Shown here: positions 26,851 to 34,458 of the stretch, one piece after another | Layout of the letters: every line of letters begins with the position of its first letter | How positions within the stretch are numbered: the stretch's first letter is position 1 | Source of the DNA: BOG-908 sp964250925 | GTDB taxonomy: Bacteria > Pseudomonadota > Alphaproteobacteria > Acetobacterales > Acetobacteraceae | Assembly: GCA_964250925.1 (NCBI GenBank) | Contig: CAXUHU010000004.1 | Coordinates: 1-64,000, forward strand | Length of the DNA stretch: 64,000 nucleotides | Reading direction: 5' to 3' | The notes under the pieces: generated by a model | Told to the model about the DNA's origin: nothing | Seen by the model: the letters and a program-made list of their open reading frames with translations, nothing else | The model's database searches: none | Position numbers and translations under genes: made by a program

Positions 26851-27525
26851 TTAGCCGGTTCCCGACGGCGTCGTCCCTGCGTTCGGGGCGGTCAGGACCT
26901 GCGCCCTGGACGGCCGTTTGTGGTCCGGGCGGCGCAGCCCGGTCAGCAGGCCGAGCTGGGTACAAACCCAGGCGTCCAGCGTGGTGTGCGTGGGCGCACC
27001 ATCGGCACTGCGCGGCCACCAGATCGGCGCGTGCATCAACTGGCCAAGCAGCATCGTGGCAGGCGACCGCAGCGCGTCAAACGGCGTGCCCGGCACGGCC
27101 GCATGCAGGGCCAGCTGAAAGTTGTTGGTCAGGTACACCAGCTGCTGCGCCAGCGCCTGGCGCGGCGCTTCCGGCCGCCGCTCGTACTCGGCGAGGAACA
27201 CGCGATGACGGTCGAGATGGTCGGCGAAATAATTGATCAGCCCGAGCGACATGGAGCGCAGCACGTCCGTCGGCGGCCCGGTCCAGTCGCACGGCAGGCA
27301 AACAGCCTCGAACGCATCGGCGATGTGGCGCGACAGGATGAAATCCACCAGCTTGGATTTGCTGGGGAACGTGTTGGACAGCTTGCGCGATGTGTAGCCG
27401 AAATGGCGGCAAAGATAATCGATCCACGATCCATCCATGCCGGTCAGCAGGATGAAGCCGGGAGCACTCTCCAGCACCTCGCGGCAAATCTGCTCGTAAC
27501 GCTCCTGTTTACTCGTGCTGGCCAT
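26851..27525 (-). CDS. TetR-like transcriptional regulator
   Basis: The protein has 224 residues. The N-terminal 60 residues have the length and layout of a TetR helix-turn-helix: ERYEQICREVLESAP, then WIDYLCRHFGYTSRKLSNTFPSKSKLVDFIL, where YTSRKLSNTFPSK stands for the usual SxxxLYxHFxxK recognition part. The C-terminal ligand-binding part is helical and not assignable. It stands alone between truA and purH, divergent from purH with about 130 bases between, so it might control itself and possibly an unlinked gene. The HTH match is moderate. Confidence 0.7.
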   Translation of the reverse strand: MASTSKQERYEQICREVLESAPGFILLTGMDGSWIDYLCRHFGYTSRKLSNTFPSKSKLVDFILSRHIADAFEAVCLPCDWTGPPTDVLRSMSLGLINYFADHLDRHRVFLAEYERRPEAPRQALAQQLVYLTNNFQLALHAAVPGTPFDALRSPATMLLGQLMHAPIWWPRSADGAPTHTTLDAWVCTQLGLLTGLRRPDHKRPSRAQVLTAPNAGTTPSGTG

Positions 27526-27655
27526 CCCGCGCCGGCGTCCCCAATTGGACCGGAACGTATAACGAACAATTGAAGACTGGGCGAGTGTTTAGCCCTGCCC
27601 TACCATCGACCTGACCCACGGTGCGGCTGGCTTTCATTCCTCGGCCGGCGAGGTT

Positions 27656-29254
27656 ATGGGCCTGAGCCGCCGTCAGAAAGCCTCGATGATCGTCCCTGTC
27701 CGCCGTGCGCTGCTTTCCGTTTCCGACAAGACCGGGCTGGTGGCGTTCGGCCAGGCGCTGGCCGGCATGGGCGTGCACATCCTGTCCACCGGGGGCACGG
27801 CGGCTGCCCTCCGCCACGCTGGCGTGGCTGTGACCGACGTCGAAACCCATACCGGTTTTCCGGAGATGCTGGATGGCCGGGTAAAGACGCTGGTGCCGCA
27901 GATCCACGGCGGCATCCTGGGGCGGCGCGACCTGCCGGAGCACGCGGCCCAGATGGCGGCCCACGGCATCGAACCGATCGACCTCGTGGCGGTCAACCTC
28001 TACCCGTTCGAAGCCGCGGCGGCGCGTGGAGCGGCGCCGGGCGACTGCGTGGAGACCATCGACATAGGCGGCCCGGCGCTGATCCGCAGCGCGGCCAAGA
28101 ACCACGCCCACGTCGCCGTGCTGACCGAGGCCGCGCAGTACGACGCTGTTCTCGCCGCGATGCGTGACGATGGCGGCACCACGCTGGCGCTGCGCCGCAG
28201 CCTGGCCGCCACAGCCTATGCCCGCACCGCGGCCTACGATGCCGCGATCGCCGGCTGGTTCGCCAGGCAGGCGGGCGAGCTGCTGCCCGAGCGCATCACC
28301 ATCTCGGCCACGCGCCGGCAGGTGCTGCGCTATGGCGAGAACCCGCACCAGCAGGCCGCCCTGTATGCCGCCGACGGGCGCCCCGGCGTGGCGCAGGCCC
28401 GCCAGGTGCAGGGCCGCGCGCTGTCCTACAACAACATCAACGACACCGACGCGGCACTGGACTGTGCGGCCGCGTTCGCGAGTCCTTGCGTGGTGATCGT
28501 CAAGCACGCCAACCCCTGCGGCGTGGCTGTGGCGCCCGACCTGGCCACCGCGTGGTCGCGCGCGCTGGCCTGCGACCCGGTTTCGGCGTTCGGCGGCATC
28601 GTGGCCGTCAACCGCGTGCTGGACGAGGCCGCCGCCGAGCAGATCGCCCGTGTCTTCACCGAAGTAATCGTGGCGCCCGATGCGACAGAGGGCGCGCGCA
28701 GCGTTCTCGCCGCGCGGCGAAACCTGCGCCTGCTGCTGACCGGCACCCTGCCCGATCCGGGCGAGGCGGGCGTTACGCTGAGAAGCATTGCCGGCGGCCT
28801 GCTGGTGCAGTCGCGCGACGCCGGGCGTGTGGGCCGAGCCGACCTGCGGGTCGTCACCCGACGCGCGCCGAGCGATGCGGAGGTGGACGACATGCTGTTC
28901 GCCTTCACCGTGTGCAAGCACGTCAAGAGCAACGCGATCGTTTACGCCCGGTCGGGGGCCACGGTGGGGATCGGCGCGGGCCAGATGAGCCGGGTGGATG
29001 CGGCCCGCATCGCCGCCTGGAAAGGCGAGGCGGCTGCCGAGGCGGCAGGCGCCGCCGAACCGCTGACCCGGGGCAGCGTGGTCGCCTCCGACGCGTTCTT
29101 TCCCTTCGCCGACGGGTTGCAAGCGGCGGTGGCAGCCGGTGCCACGGCGGTGATCCAGCCGGGAGGCAGCGTGCGGGATGCCGAGGTGATTGCCGCGGCC
29201 GATGCGGCGGGCGTTGCCATGGTGATGACCGGCATGCGGCACTTTCGGCACTAG
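27656..29254 (+). CDS. purH: Bifunctional AICAR formyltransferase/IMP cyclohydrolase PurH
   Basis: The enzyme carries out the last two steps of IMP synthesis. The protein has 532 residues from ATG 27656; ATG 27686, giving MIVPVRRALLSVSDKTG, is also likely because family similarity starts there. The N-terminal cyclohydrolase part shows LLSVSDKTGLVAF, STGGTAAAL and VKTLVPQIHGGIL. The formyltransferase part shows LRYGENPHQQAALY, LSYNNINDTDAAL, and VIVKHANPCGVA with the catalytic Lys-His. It ends with ATAVIQPGGSVRD and MTGMRHFRH. It uses 10-formyl-THF, the product of the Fhs enzyme encoded at the other end of the window, though the genes are unlinked. Confidence 0.95.
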   Translation: MGLSRRQKASMIVPVRRALLSVSDKTGLVAFGQALAGMGVHILSTGGTAAALRHAGVAVTDVETHTGFPEMLDGRVKTLVPQIHGGILGRRDLPEHAAQMAAHGIEPIDLVAVNLYPFEAAAARGAAPGDCVETIDIGGPALIRSAAKNHAHVAVLTEAAQYDAVLAAMRDDGGTTLALRRSLAATAYARTAAYDAAIAGWFARQAGELLPERITISATRRQVLRYGENPHQQAALYAADGRPGVAQARQVQGRALSYNNINDTDAALDCAAAFASPCVVIVKHANPCGVAVAPDLATAWSRALACDPVSAFGGIVAVNRVLDEAAAEQIARVFTEVIVAPDATEGARSVLAARRNLRLLLTGTLPDPGEAGVTLRSIAGGLLVQSRDAGRVGRADLRVVTRRAPSDAEVDDMLFAFTVCKHVKSNAIVYARSGATVGIGAGQMSRVDAARIAAWKGEAAAEAAGAAEPLTRGSVVASDAFFPFADGLQAAVAAGATAVIQPGGSVRDAEVIAAADAAGVAMVMTGMRHFRH

Positions 29255-29261
29255 GCTCCAG

Positions 29262-29282
29262 GCTGACGGTAACACGGTCAGC
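29262..29282. terminator. Small hairpin after purH
   Basis: GCTGAC (29262-29267) and GTCAGC (29277-29282) form a 6-bp stem 8 bases after the purH stop, in the gap between convergent purH and lldP. No T-run follows. A second stem GAGCA/TGCTC lies near 29308. Confidence 0.35.
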
Positions 29283-29354
29283 GCGCTCGAGCGGCATGCT
29301 TGAACGAGCAATCTGCTCACGTCGGCTGGTCCAGTCGGCGCGAGGTTGCTCTCG

Positions 29355-30962
29355 CTAGCGCGGAACCATCCAGGGCACGACGTATTGCTGCAGCACGACG
29401 AGCCCGCCCAGAACTAACGTCAGCACGATCGAATGGGTGAAGGTCCGGGCGAACACGACACCCTCCTGGCCCTTCAGGTCGGTCACCGACACGCCGGTCG
29501 CGATGTTCTGCGGCGAGATCATCTTGCCCATCACGCCGCCCGACGAATTGGTCGCCGCGATCAGCACGGGGTTCAGCCCCAACTGGTTTGCGGCGGCAAC
29601 CTGCAGGTTGCCGAACAGCGCGTTGCCCGAGGTGTCGCTGCCCGACAGGAACACGGCCACCCAGCCCAGGAAAGGGGACAGCAGCGGGAACAGCAATCCG
29701 ACCTTCGAGACGCTGAGGCCGAGCGTGTAGTTCATTCCCGAGTAGTTCATCAGGTAGGCCAGCGCCACGATGAGGGCGACCGTGAGGATGGCGATGCGCG
29801 CCTGCCGCCAGGTGGTCGCGATGGCCCGCAGAACGCCGGCCGGCCCCATGCCCACCAGTGCCGCAGTGATCAAGGAGGCCAGCAGGATGCCGGTGCCGGA
29901 GGCCAGAGGCTGGAACACGTATTTCGCGGCGTAGGGTTTGTCGTGGTACAGCGTGATGGAGACCTGGTTGTGCAAGCCGGGCCACAGGATCGGGTGCGCT
30001 CCGTTGTCGGGCACTTTGAAGTGCGTCCAGACGATCACGACGACCGAGACCACCACCCAAGGGAGCCAGCCCTGCCACGCCGGCACGGGATGGCCGGCCG
30101 CCGGTGACGAGGGTGGGCGGCCCTCTACGGCGAAGGCTGCGTCCGGCGCCGGCCGCCAGACCCGCAAGAAGGCCAGCGTGACGACCAGCGACGTGAGCGA
30201 GGAAAACACGTCGGTCAGTGCGTAGTCGAGGTAGTTGGAACTGACGAACTGGCCGGCTGCGAAACTGCCGCCGGCCACCAGCAGCACCGGCCACAGGGCG
30301 CGCACGCTGCGCCTGCCCCCATAGAGCGCCATCACGTAGAACGGCAGCAGCAGCGCCATGAACGGCAACTGCCGCCCGATCATCGCCCCCAGCGTCACCG
30401 GCGACAGGCCGGTCACCTGGCCCAGAACGGTCACCGGCGCGCCCAGCGCGCCGAACGCCACCGGGGCCGTGTTGAAGATCAGGGTGAAGGTCAGCGCCTC
30501 GATTGGCGGGAAGCCCACCAGGATCAGCAGCGCGCTGGTGATGGCGACGGGGGTGCCGAAACCGGAGATGCCCTCCAGCAGGCAGCCGAAGCAGAAGCCG
30601 ATCACCACCAGCACCACGCGGCGGTCGTCCGGCAGGTTGGCCAGCACCCAGTCGCGGAACGCGTCGAAGCGGCCGGAGGCGACCGCGATGTTGTAGAGCA
30701 GCAGCGCGTTGACCACGATCCACATGACCGGCCATAGCGCGAAGACTGCTCCGGCTGCGACCGCATCGGCCGCGAGCGCCGGCGGAAAATGCCAGCCAAG
30801 CACGGCGATTGCGAACGCCACGGCCAGGCCGGCCAGCGAAGCCTGCCACGCCGGCCGGCGCAGAACCCCGAGCAAAAGCAGCACCGTGGCGATCGGCAAG
30901 GCAGCCACCAGGAACGATAGCGGCAGGCTGTCCGCCACCGGCGTCAACGGCTGATGGAACAT
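29355..30962 (-). CDS. lldP: L-lactate permease, LctP/LldP family
   Basis: This inner-membrane transporter of 535 residues imports lactate (and often glycolate) with protons. It has about 13 hydrophobic segments across the whole length. Signature stretches are the GFCFGCLLEGISGFGTPVAI loop, PPIEALTFTLIFNTAPVAFG, and toward the end FLSGSDTSGNALFGNLQ and NSSGGVMGKMISPQNIATG. The gene stands alone; no lactate dehydrogenase is next to it. Glycolate uptake would be of interest given the glyoxylate-handling sgaA and hprA at the window end, but that is inference. The first ATG at 30962 fits the family start. Confidence 0.92.
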   Translation of the reverse strand: MFHQPLTPVADSLPLSFLVAALPIATVLLLLGVLRRPAWQASLAGLAVAFAIAVLGWHFPPALAADAVAAGAVFALWPVMWIVVNALLLYNIAVASGRFDAFRDWVLANLPDDRRVVLVVIGFCFGCLLEGISGFGTPVAITSALLILVGFPPIEALTFTLIFNTAPVAFGALGAPVTVLGQVTGLSPVTLGAMIGRQLPFMALLLPFYVMALYGGRRSVRALWPVLLVAGGSFAAGQFVSSNYLDYALTDVFSSLTSLVVTLAFLRVWRPAPDAAFAVEGRPPSSPAAGHPVPAWQGWLPWVVVSVVVIVWTHFKVPDNGAHPILWPGLHNQVSITLYHDKPYAAKYVFQPLASGTGILLASLITAALVGMGPAGVLRAIATTWRQARIAILTVALIVALAYLMNYSGMNYTLGLSVSKVGLLFPLLSPFLGWVAVFLSGSDTSGNALFGNLQVAAANQLGLNPVLIAATNSSGGVMGKMISPQNIATGVSVTDLKGQEGVVFARTFTHSIVLTLVLGGLVVLQQYVVPWMVPR

Positions 30963-31033
30963 GGCTCCCCCATGGTTTGCGCCATCTAGCCATCGAAACC
31001 CGTTGGACGGAAGGCAAGCAGCCGGGGGGTAGG

Positions 31034-31720
31034 TTACCTCACACGTATGTCGGCGGGCAGGGTCGCCCGCGCCAGTCCGGCCGCGACCCGACGTTCCAAC
31101 GAACCGTCGCTTCCGCTCGCGGGCGTGACCACCAACTCGACCGCCGGCGCGCCATCCTGCCGCAGTGTCGCCACCGGGATCGGCAAGGCCGTGCGCACCA
31201 CGGTGGCCACGTCGCCGACGCGGAGCACGTGACCGCCGGCGACGACCGGCATGTCGGCCAGTGACTGCGGGCCTGACTGCGCGGCGTCTTGCTGGATGGC
31301 GAGCCGGCCGGGTGCCGACCGGCCGGCTTGCACCGGCAGGGCCGCACGCAAATCCGCGGCCGTCAGGCCGAAGCGCGCCAGGCGTGCCGGCGCGTAATCG
31401 ACCTCGACGCCGCCCGGCTGCAAGCCGCGCAGGCTGACCGAGCCTACGCCCGAAATCGACAGAAGCCGTGCACGCACCGTCTCCGCCGCATCGAGCAGCG
31501 CCGCCGACGAGACGTCGCCGTGGGCAACGAGCGTTGCCGCTTCGAAGGGTGTCACTGCGGCGGGCAGGCCGTCGGCGGGCCTGACGATGCCGGCGGCGAG
31601 CGCTATGGCAAACGCTGCCGACGCCGCGAGCAGCGTCGTGATACGGGATGGCGAGGCGATTGCGCCCGAAGCCGGTGGTGGAGCAGACAGGCTGGGGCAG
31701 AACGAAAGGGCGACTGACAT
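31034..31720 (-). CDS. Membrane-anchored fragment resembling an RND-transporter periplasmic domain
   Basis: The protein has about 228 residues from ATG 31720, preceded by GGAAAGG. One hydrophobic segment (about residues 27-46, ITTLLAASAAFAIALAAG) is followed by a stretch that matches the RND porter/docking region: LLSISGVGSVSLRGLQPGGV, VDYAPARLARFGLTAADLRAAL, and VVAGGHVLRVGDVATVVRTALP. A full RND pump has about 1000 residues and 12 membrane segments; here only this segment exists, with its own start and stop and no remains of the rest on either side. It could be a decayed gene or a deliberate short periplasmic protein that interferes with or assists a pump. It lies downstream of a TetR gene in the same direction, as RND operons often do. 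Confidence 0.6.
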   Translation of the reverse strand: MSVALSFCPSLSAPPPASGAIASPSRITTLLAASAAFAIALAAGIVRPADGLPAAVTPFEAATLVAHGDVSSAALLDAAETVRARLLSISGVGSVSLRGLQPGGVEVDYAPARLARFGLTAADLRAALPVQAGRSAPGRLAIQQDAAQSGPQSLADMPVVAGGHVLRVGDVATVVRTALPIPVATLRQDGAPAVELVVTPASGSDGSLERRVAAGLARATLPADIRVR

Positions 31721-31760
31721 GGCGAACCTTTCCAGGGGTGAAGCGACACCCGCTAGATAA

Positions 31761-31796
31761 GTTACCATGGTTAAGTTAACAACGTTAATTTTGTAA
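31761..31796 (-). promoter_or_regulatory. AT-rich inverted repeat between tetR and the RND-like gene, candidate operator
   Basis: GTTAC (31761-31765) and GTAAC (31792-31796) bracket an AT-rich stretch containing two GTTAA motifs and a GTTAAC palindrome. It sits in the 84-base gap just upstream of the RND-like gene and just downstream of the TetR gene. It is a plausible TetR operator and promoter region. Motif reading only. Confidence 0.4.
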
Positions 31797-31804
31797 CGGG
31801 GTGC

Positions 31805-32428
31805 TTAGGCGAGGAGTCCACCCTCCAGCATGTCGAGTGCCGCTTCGATCAGCACCGCGGGTTCGGTCTGAACGTTGTCGGCTTGGTCGAGCAGCAGCGC
31901 CGTCATGCCGTGCAGCATCGCCCAGATCGCCTCCGCCAGCACCGGCGCCGGGCCGGGCTTGAAGACGCCGTCGCGTACCAGTTCGACCACCGTGTCTTCG
32001 AGGATAGCGAAGGAGCGATCGGCCATCTCCAGCGCGCACGTCTTGGCGTTGGCACGCTGGAACAGCCGGCTCATGAAGGTGAGCCGATACTCGTCCGGGC
32101 GTGCAAGGCCGAACGCGATGTAGGCGCGCAAGCCCGCCCGCAAGCCGGCCAGCGGCGTCTGGCCGGGATGCTGGCTCTGTTCCAGCCGGTCCAGCAGCTC
32201 GGCAAAAGTGTCCTGGGCGATGGCCGCGAGCAGCGAATCCTTGTCGGCGAAATGCATGTAGAGCGCGGTTGGCGAGACGCCGACGGCGGCACCGATCCGC
32301 CGCATGGTCACATGCGCCACGCCCTCGTCGGCGAAAAGATGCTTGGCCGCATCGAGTATCTCGCCACGGCGGGAGGCGCCTTGGCCGCGCGGCTTGCGGA
32401 TGCGGGCTGCGTCGACGGTCTGGTCCAT
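31805..32428 (-). CDS. TetR/AcrR family regulator
   Basis: The repressor has 207 residues from ATG 32428. The N-terminal helix-turn-helix is textbook: RRGEILDAAKHLFADEG, VTMRRIGAAVGVSPTALYMHFADKDSLLAAI. The C-terminal part (LRAYIAFGLARPDEYRLTFM) matches the WHG/TetR_C_33 group. It lies 84 bases upstream of the RND-like fragment in the same direction, with an inverted repeat between. In the usual case such a regulator controls an adjacent efflux operon; here only a fragment of a pump remains. The CCA-adding enzyme gene lies upstream on the same strand. Confidence 0.88.
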   Translation of the reverse strand: MDQTVDAARIRKPRGQGASRRGEILDAAKHLFADEGVAHVTMRRIGAAVGVSPTALYMHFADKDSLLAAIAQDTFAELLDRLEQSQHPGQTPLAGLRAGLRAYIAFGLARPDEYRLTFMSRLFQRANAKTCALEMADRSFAILEDTVVELVRDGVFKPGPAPVLAEAIWAMLHGMTALLLDQADNVQTEPAVLIEAALDMLEGGLLA

Positions 32429-32477
32429 GGTCAACAGTGTTTGGCGGACGCGCGAAAATCAAGCGCCTCGTCGGTCG

Positions 32478-33638
32478 TCAGTCGTCGTTCATCAGAGACA
32501 TCAATTCGGCTTGGCATTCCTCGAGCGTGCCGACGCAGCCGGCGTCCAACCACCAGCCGCGCACCCGCCGCAATTTGCGGCCGAGTTCGGGGCCGGCGGC
32601 GATGCCCAGGGCCAGCGCGTGACGGCCTTCCAGGGGAAAGACGGGGCGCGGCATGGCCGCCAGCCTGGCGCGCAGCGCGGCATCGGCGGGATGGGTCAGC
32701 CAGGCCCGGCCGATCAGCGTGTCTGCGGGGTAGTCGGCCAGCAGGCGGCGCAACGCGGCATCGTCGTCCTGCGGCGATGGCGCGGGTGCCTTAGACAGTG
32801 TCCCCAGCCGCTCGCGTTCGGCGCCCGACAGCCTGAGCCTGTCTGCGAGCCGGCCAGCATCCCCCGTCAGCATCGCGGCCAGGCGCAGGATCGCGTCGGG
32901 CGGAGCGGAGGCAACGACCAGACCCTCCAGCGCCGACGTCCGTGCAGCCTCGGGCAGGGTCTGGCAGAGCACTCCCAGGCGGTCCATCAAGGCCAAGGCC
33001 GCGCGCGGGTCGGAGACTGCGAGGATGCGCTTGAGCTCGCTCCAGACGCGCTCTGCCGACAACGCGCCCACGCGGTCGGCCGAGCGCGCGATCGCCAGGA
33101 TGGCGGCCGGATCGGGTGGCCCGGCGCTGTAGCGCGCGAAGAACCGGAAATAGCGGAGGATACGCAAATGGTCTTCGGCCACACGCCGTTCGGCGTCGCC
33201 CACGAAACGCACGCGGCCGGCGGCCAGGTCGGACCGGCCGCCAAAAAAATCGTGCAGCGCGCCGGCCCGGTCCATCGACATGGCGTTGATGGTGAAGTCG
33301 CGCCTGGCTGCGTCGAGCGCCCAGTCGTCGGTCCAGGCGACGCGGGCGTGCCGGCCATCGGTTTCTTCATCGCGCCGCAGCGTTGTCACCTCGAACGGGC
33401 GGCCGGCGCTGATCGCTGTGATGGTGCCGTGGGCCAGGCCGGTCGGCACGGCGCGCAGATGCGCGTGCTGCAGCGCGGCGGTGATCTGGTCGGGCGTGTC
33501 AGGCGTGGCCAGGTCGATGTCGGCCACGGGTCGCCCGGCCAGGGTGTCGCGCACGCAGCCGCCGACCAGGCGGGCGCGCGGCAGGGCGGCCAGCACCGGG
33601 GCCAGCGCCGGGTCGTCCAGGATGGGCGGCCGGCTCAT
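32478..33638 (-). CDS. cca: CCA tRNA nucleotidyltransferase
   Basis: The enzyme adds or repairs the 3' CCA end of tRNAs. The protein has 386 residues and a class II head domain: ARLVGGCVRDTLAGRPVADIDLATP with GG near 26-27 and the metal-binding Asp 40 and Asp 42. WALDAARRDFTINAMSMD and ERRVAEDHLRILRYFRFFAR follow, which bind the nucleotide. The body and tail are alphaproteobacterial in type. The start overlaps the stop of the small membrane protein gene upstream (ATGA). Confidence 0.93.
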   Translation of the reverse strand: MSRPPILDDPALAPVLAALPRARLVGGCVRDTLAGRPVADIDLATPDTPDQITAALQHAHLRAVPTGLAHGTITAISAGRPFEVTTLRRDEETDGRHARVAWTDDWALDAARRDFTINAMSMDRAGALHDFFGGRSDLAAGRVRFVGDAERRVAEDHLRILRYFRFFARYSAGPPDPAAILAIARSADRVGALSAERVWSELKRILAVSDPRAALALMDRLGVLCQTLPEAARTSALEGLVVASAPPDAILRLAAMLTGDAGRLADRLRLSGAERERLGTLSKAPAPSPQDDDAALRRLLADYPADTLIGRAWLTHPADAALRARLAAMPRPVFPLEGRHALALGIAAGPELGRKLRRVRGWWLDAGCVGTLEECQAELMSLMNDD

Positions 33639-33859
33639 CCCGGATGGCCGGCCTGTATCTCGGTGCCGTGCAGCCGGGCGGGCACGTAGGTTCCGACGAA
33701 GCTGCGGCCTACGCCCAGCCACAGCAGCCCGCCGCCCATGGCGGCCAGCAGCAGCACGGCCGCCACCGTGCCGCGTGAGCTCAGGCCACGGATGCCGCAG
33801 AACCAAGCGATGATCAGACCAACGGGGACACAAAGCAGGGCATATTCGGCGTAGCGCAT
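33635..33859 (-). CDS. Small membrane protein, possibly DUF6111
   Basis: The protein has 74 residues with two hydrophobic segments (about residues 5-22 and 30-50) and a short polar tail. It ends by overlapping the cca start by four bases, so it is translated together with it. Small two-helix proteins called DUF6111 occur in this place next to the CCA-adding enzyme gene in relatives, and I assign it on size, topology and position. The activity is unknown. Confidence 0.55.
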   Translation of the reverse strand: MRYAEYALLCVPVGLIIAWFCGIRGLSSRGTVAAVLLLAAMGGGLLWLGVGRSFVGTYVPARLHGTEIQAGHPG

Positions 33860-33911
33860 AGGGCTTACGTGGGGTGGCGCGCGCCGGACGTATATGCCGC
33901 GCGCCAGCCGG

Positions 33912-34166
33912 TCAGTAGTGCAGCCGGCACTGCGCGATCAGCAGCCTGTCGTCTTCGCGCCGGTACACCAGGCGATGTTCGCGGTTGATACGACGCGACC
34001 ACCAGCCGGCCAGCGCGCCGCGCAGCGGTTCGGGCTTGCCGATGCCGGCAAACGGCGTACGGCAGCACTCCTTGATGAGCGCGTTCACCCGTTCAAGCAG
34101 TTTCGGGTCGGTCGTTTGGAAATGCAGGTAGTCGTCCCAGGCGCGCGCGTGGAAGACCAGCTTCAA
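33912..34166 (-). CDS. yoeB: YoeB-type mRNA-interferase toxin
   Basis: The toxin has 84 residues, the standard YoeB length. It cleaves mRNA on the ribosome unless bound by YefM. The sequence is close to the family consensus: MKLVFHARAWDDYLHFQ, PFAGIGKPEPLRG (catalytic Glu), WWSRRINREHRLVYR (Arg) and a C-terminal LLIAQCRLHY (His 83 and Tyr 84). The active residues are all present, so the toxin should be functional. The start is TTG, overlapping the yefM stop (TTGA), which keeps toxin translation low and coupled to the antitoxin. Confidence 0.92.
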   Translation of the reverse strand: MKLVFHARAWDDYLHFQTTDPKLLERVNALIKECCRTPFAGIGKPEPLRGALAGWWSRRINREHRLVYRREDDRLLIAQCRLHY

Positions 34167-34417
34167 TCGATCAGCTCGCGCTCCACGCCCTTACCACCCT
34201 CCAACTCGGCGATGGCTTCGAGCAGACGCTCGGCATTGCGCGGGTTCTGCAGCAGGTAGCGGGTCTCCTCGTAGGACGCGTAATCCTCGAGCGACATCAG
34301 CACGGCCGCGGGCTTGCCACGGTCACGCGTGATGATCACCGGCTCATGGTCGTCCACAACGCTGTCCAAGGTGGACGATAGGTGACGCCGAAACGCGCTG
34401 TAAGATGTGTGTTGCAT
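34163..34417 (-). CDS. yefM: YefM/Phd-type antitoxin
   Basis: The antitoxin has 84 residues. The N-terminal dimer and DNA-binding part is MQHTSYSAFRRHLSSTLDSV followed by DHEPVIITRDRGKPAAVLMSLEDYASYEET, typical of Phd/YefM. The tail (LLQNPRNAERLLEAIAELEGG) wraps the toxin. ATG 34417 is chosen because it begins at the family start; an upstream frame to 34444 would extend through the operator. A TGTAC/GTACA inverted repeat lies just upstream. The pair sits directly downstream of the large S33 hydrolase gene. Confidence 0.92.
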   Translation of the reverse strand: MQHTSYSAFRRHLSSTLDSVVDDHEPVIITRDRGKPAAVLMSLEDYASYEETRYLLQNPRNAERLLEAIAELEGGKGVERELID

Positions 34418-34425
34418 CGGGCGTC

Positions 34426-34443
34426 TGTACTCAAACACGTACA
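34426..34443 (-). promoter_or_regulatory. Candidate YefM operator
   Basis: TGTAC (34426-34430) and GTACA (34439-34443) form a perfect inverted repeat with an 8-base spacer, 9 bases upstream of the yefM start. E. coli YefM-YoeB is known to bind palindromes with a TGTACA core, so this is a good autoregulation site. A CATAAT hexamer (minus strand, near 34446) could be the -10. Confidence 0.55.
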
Positions 34444-34458
34444 ATTATGCAAGCGCTA

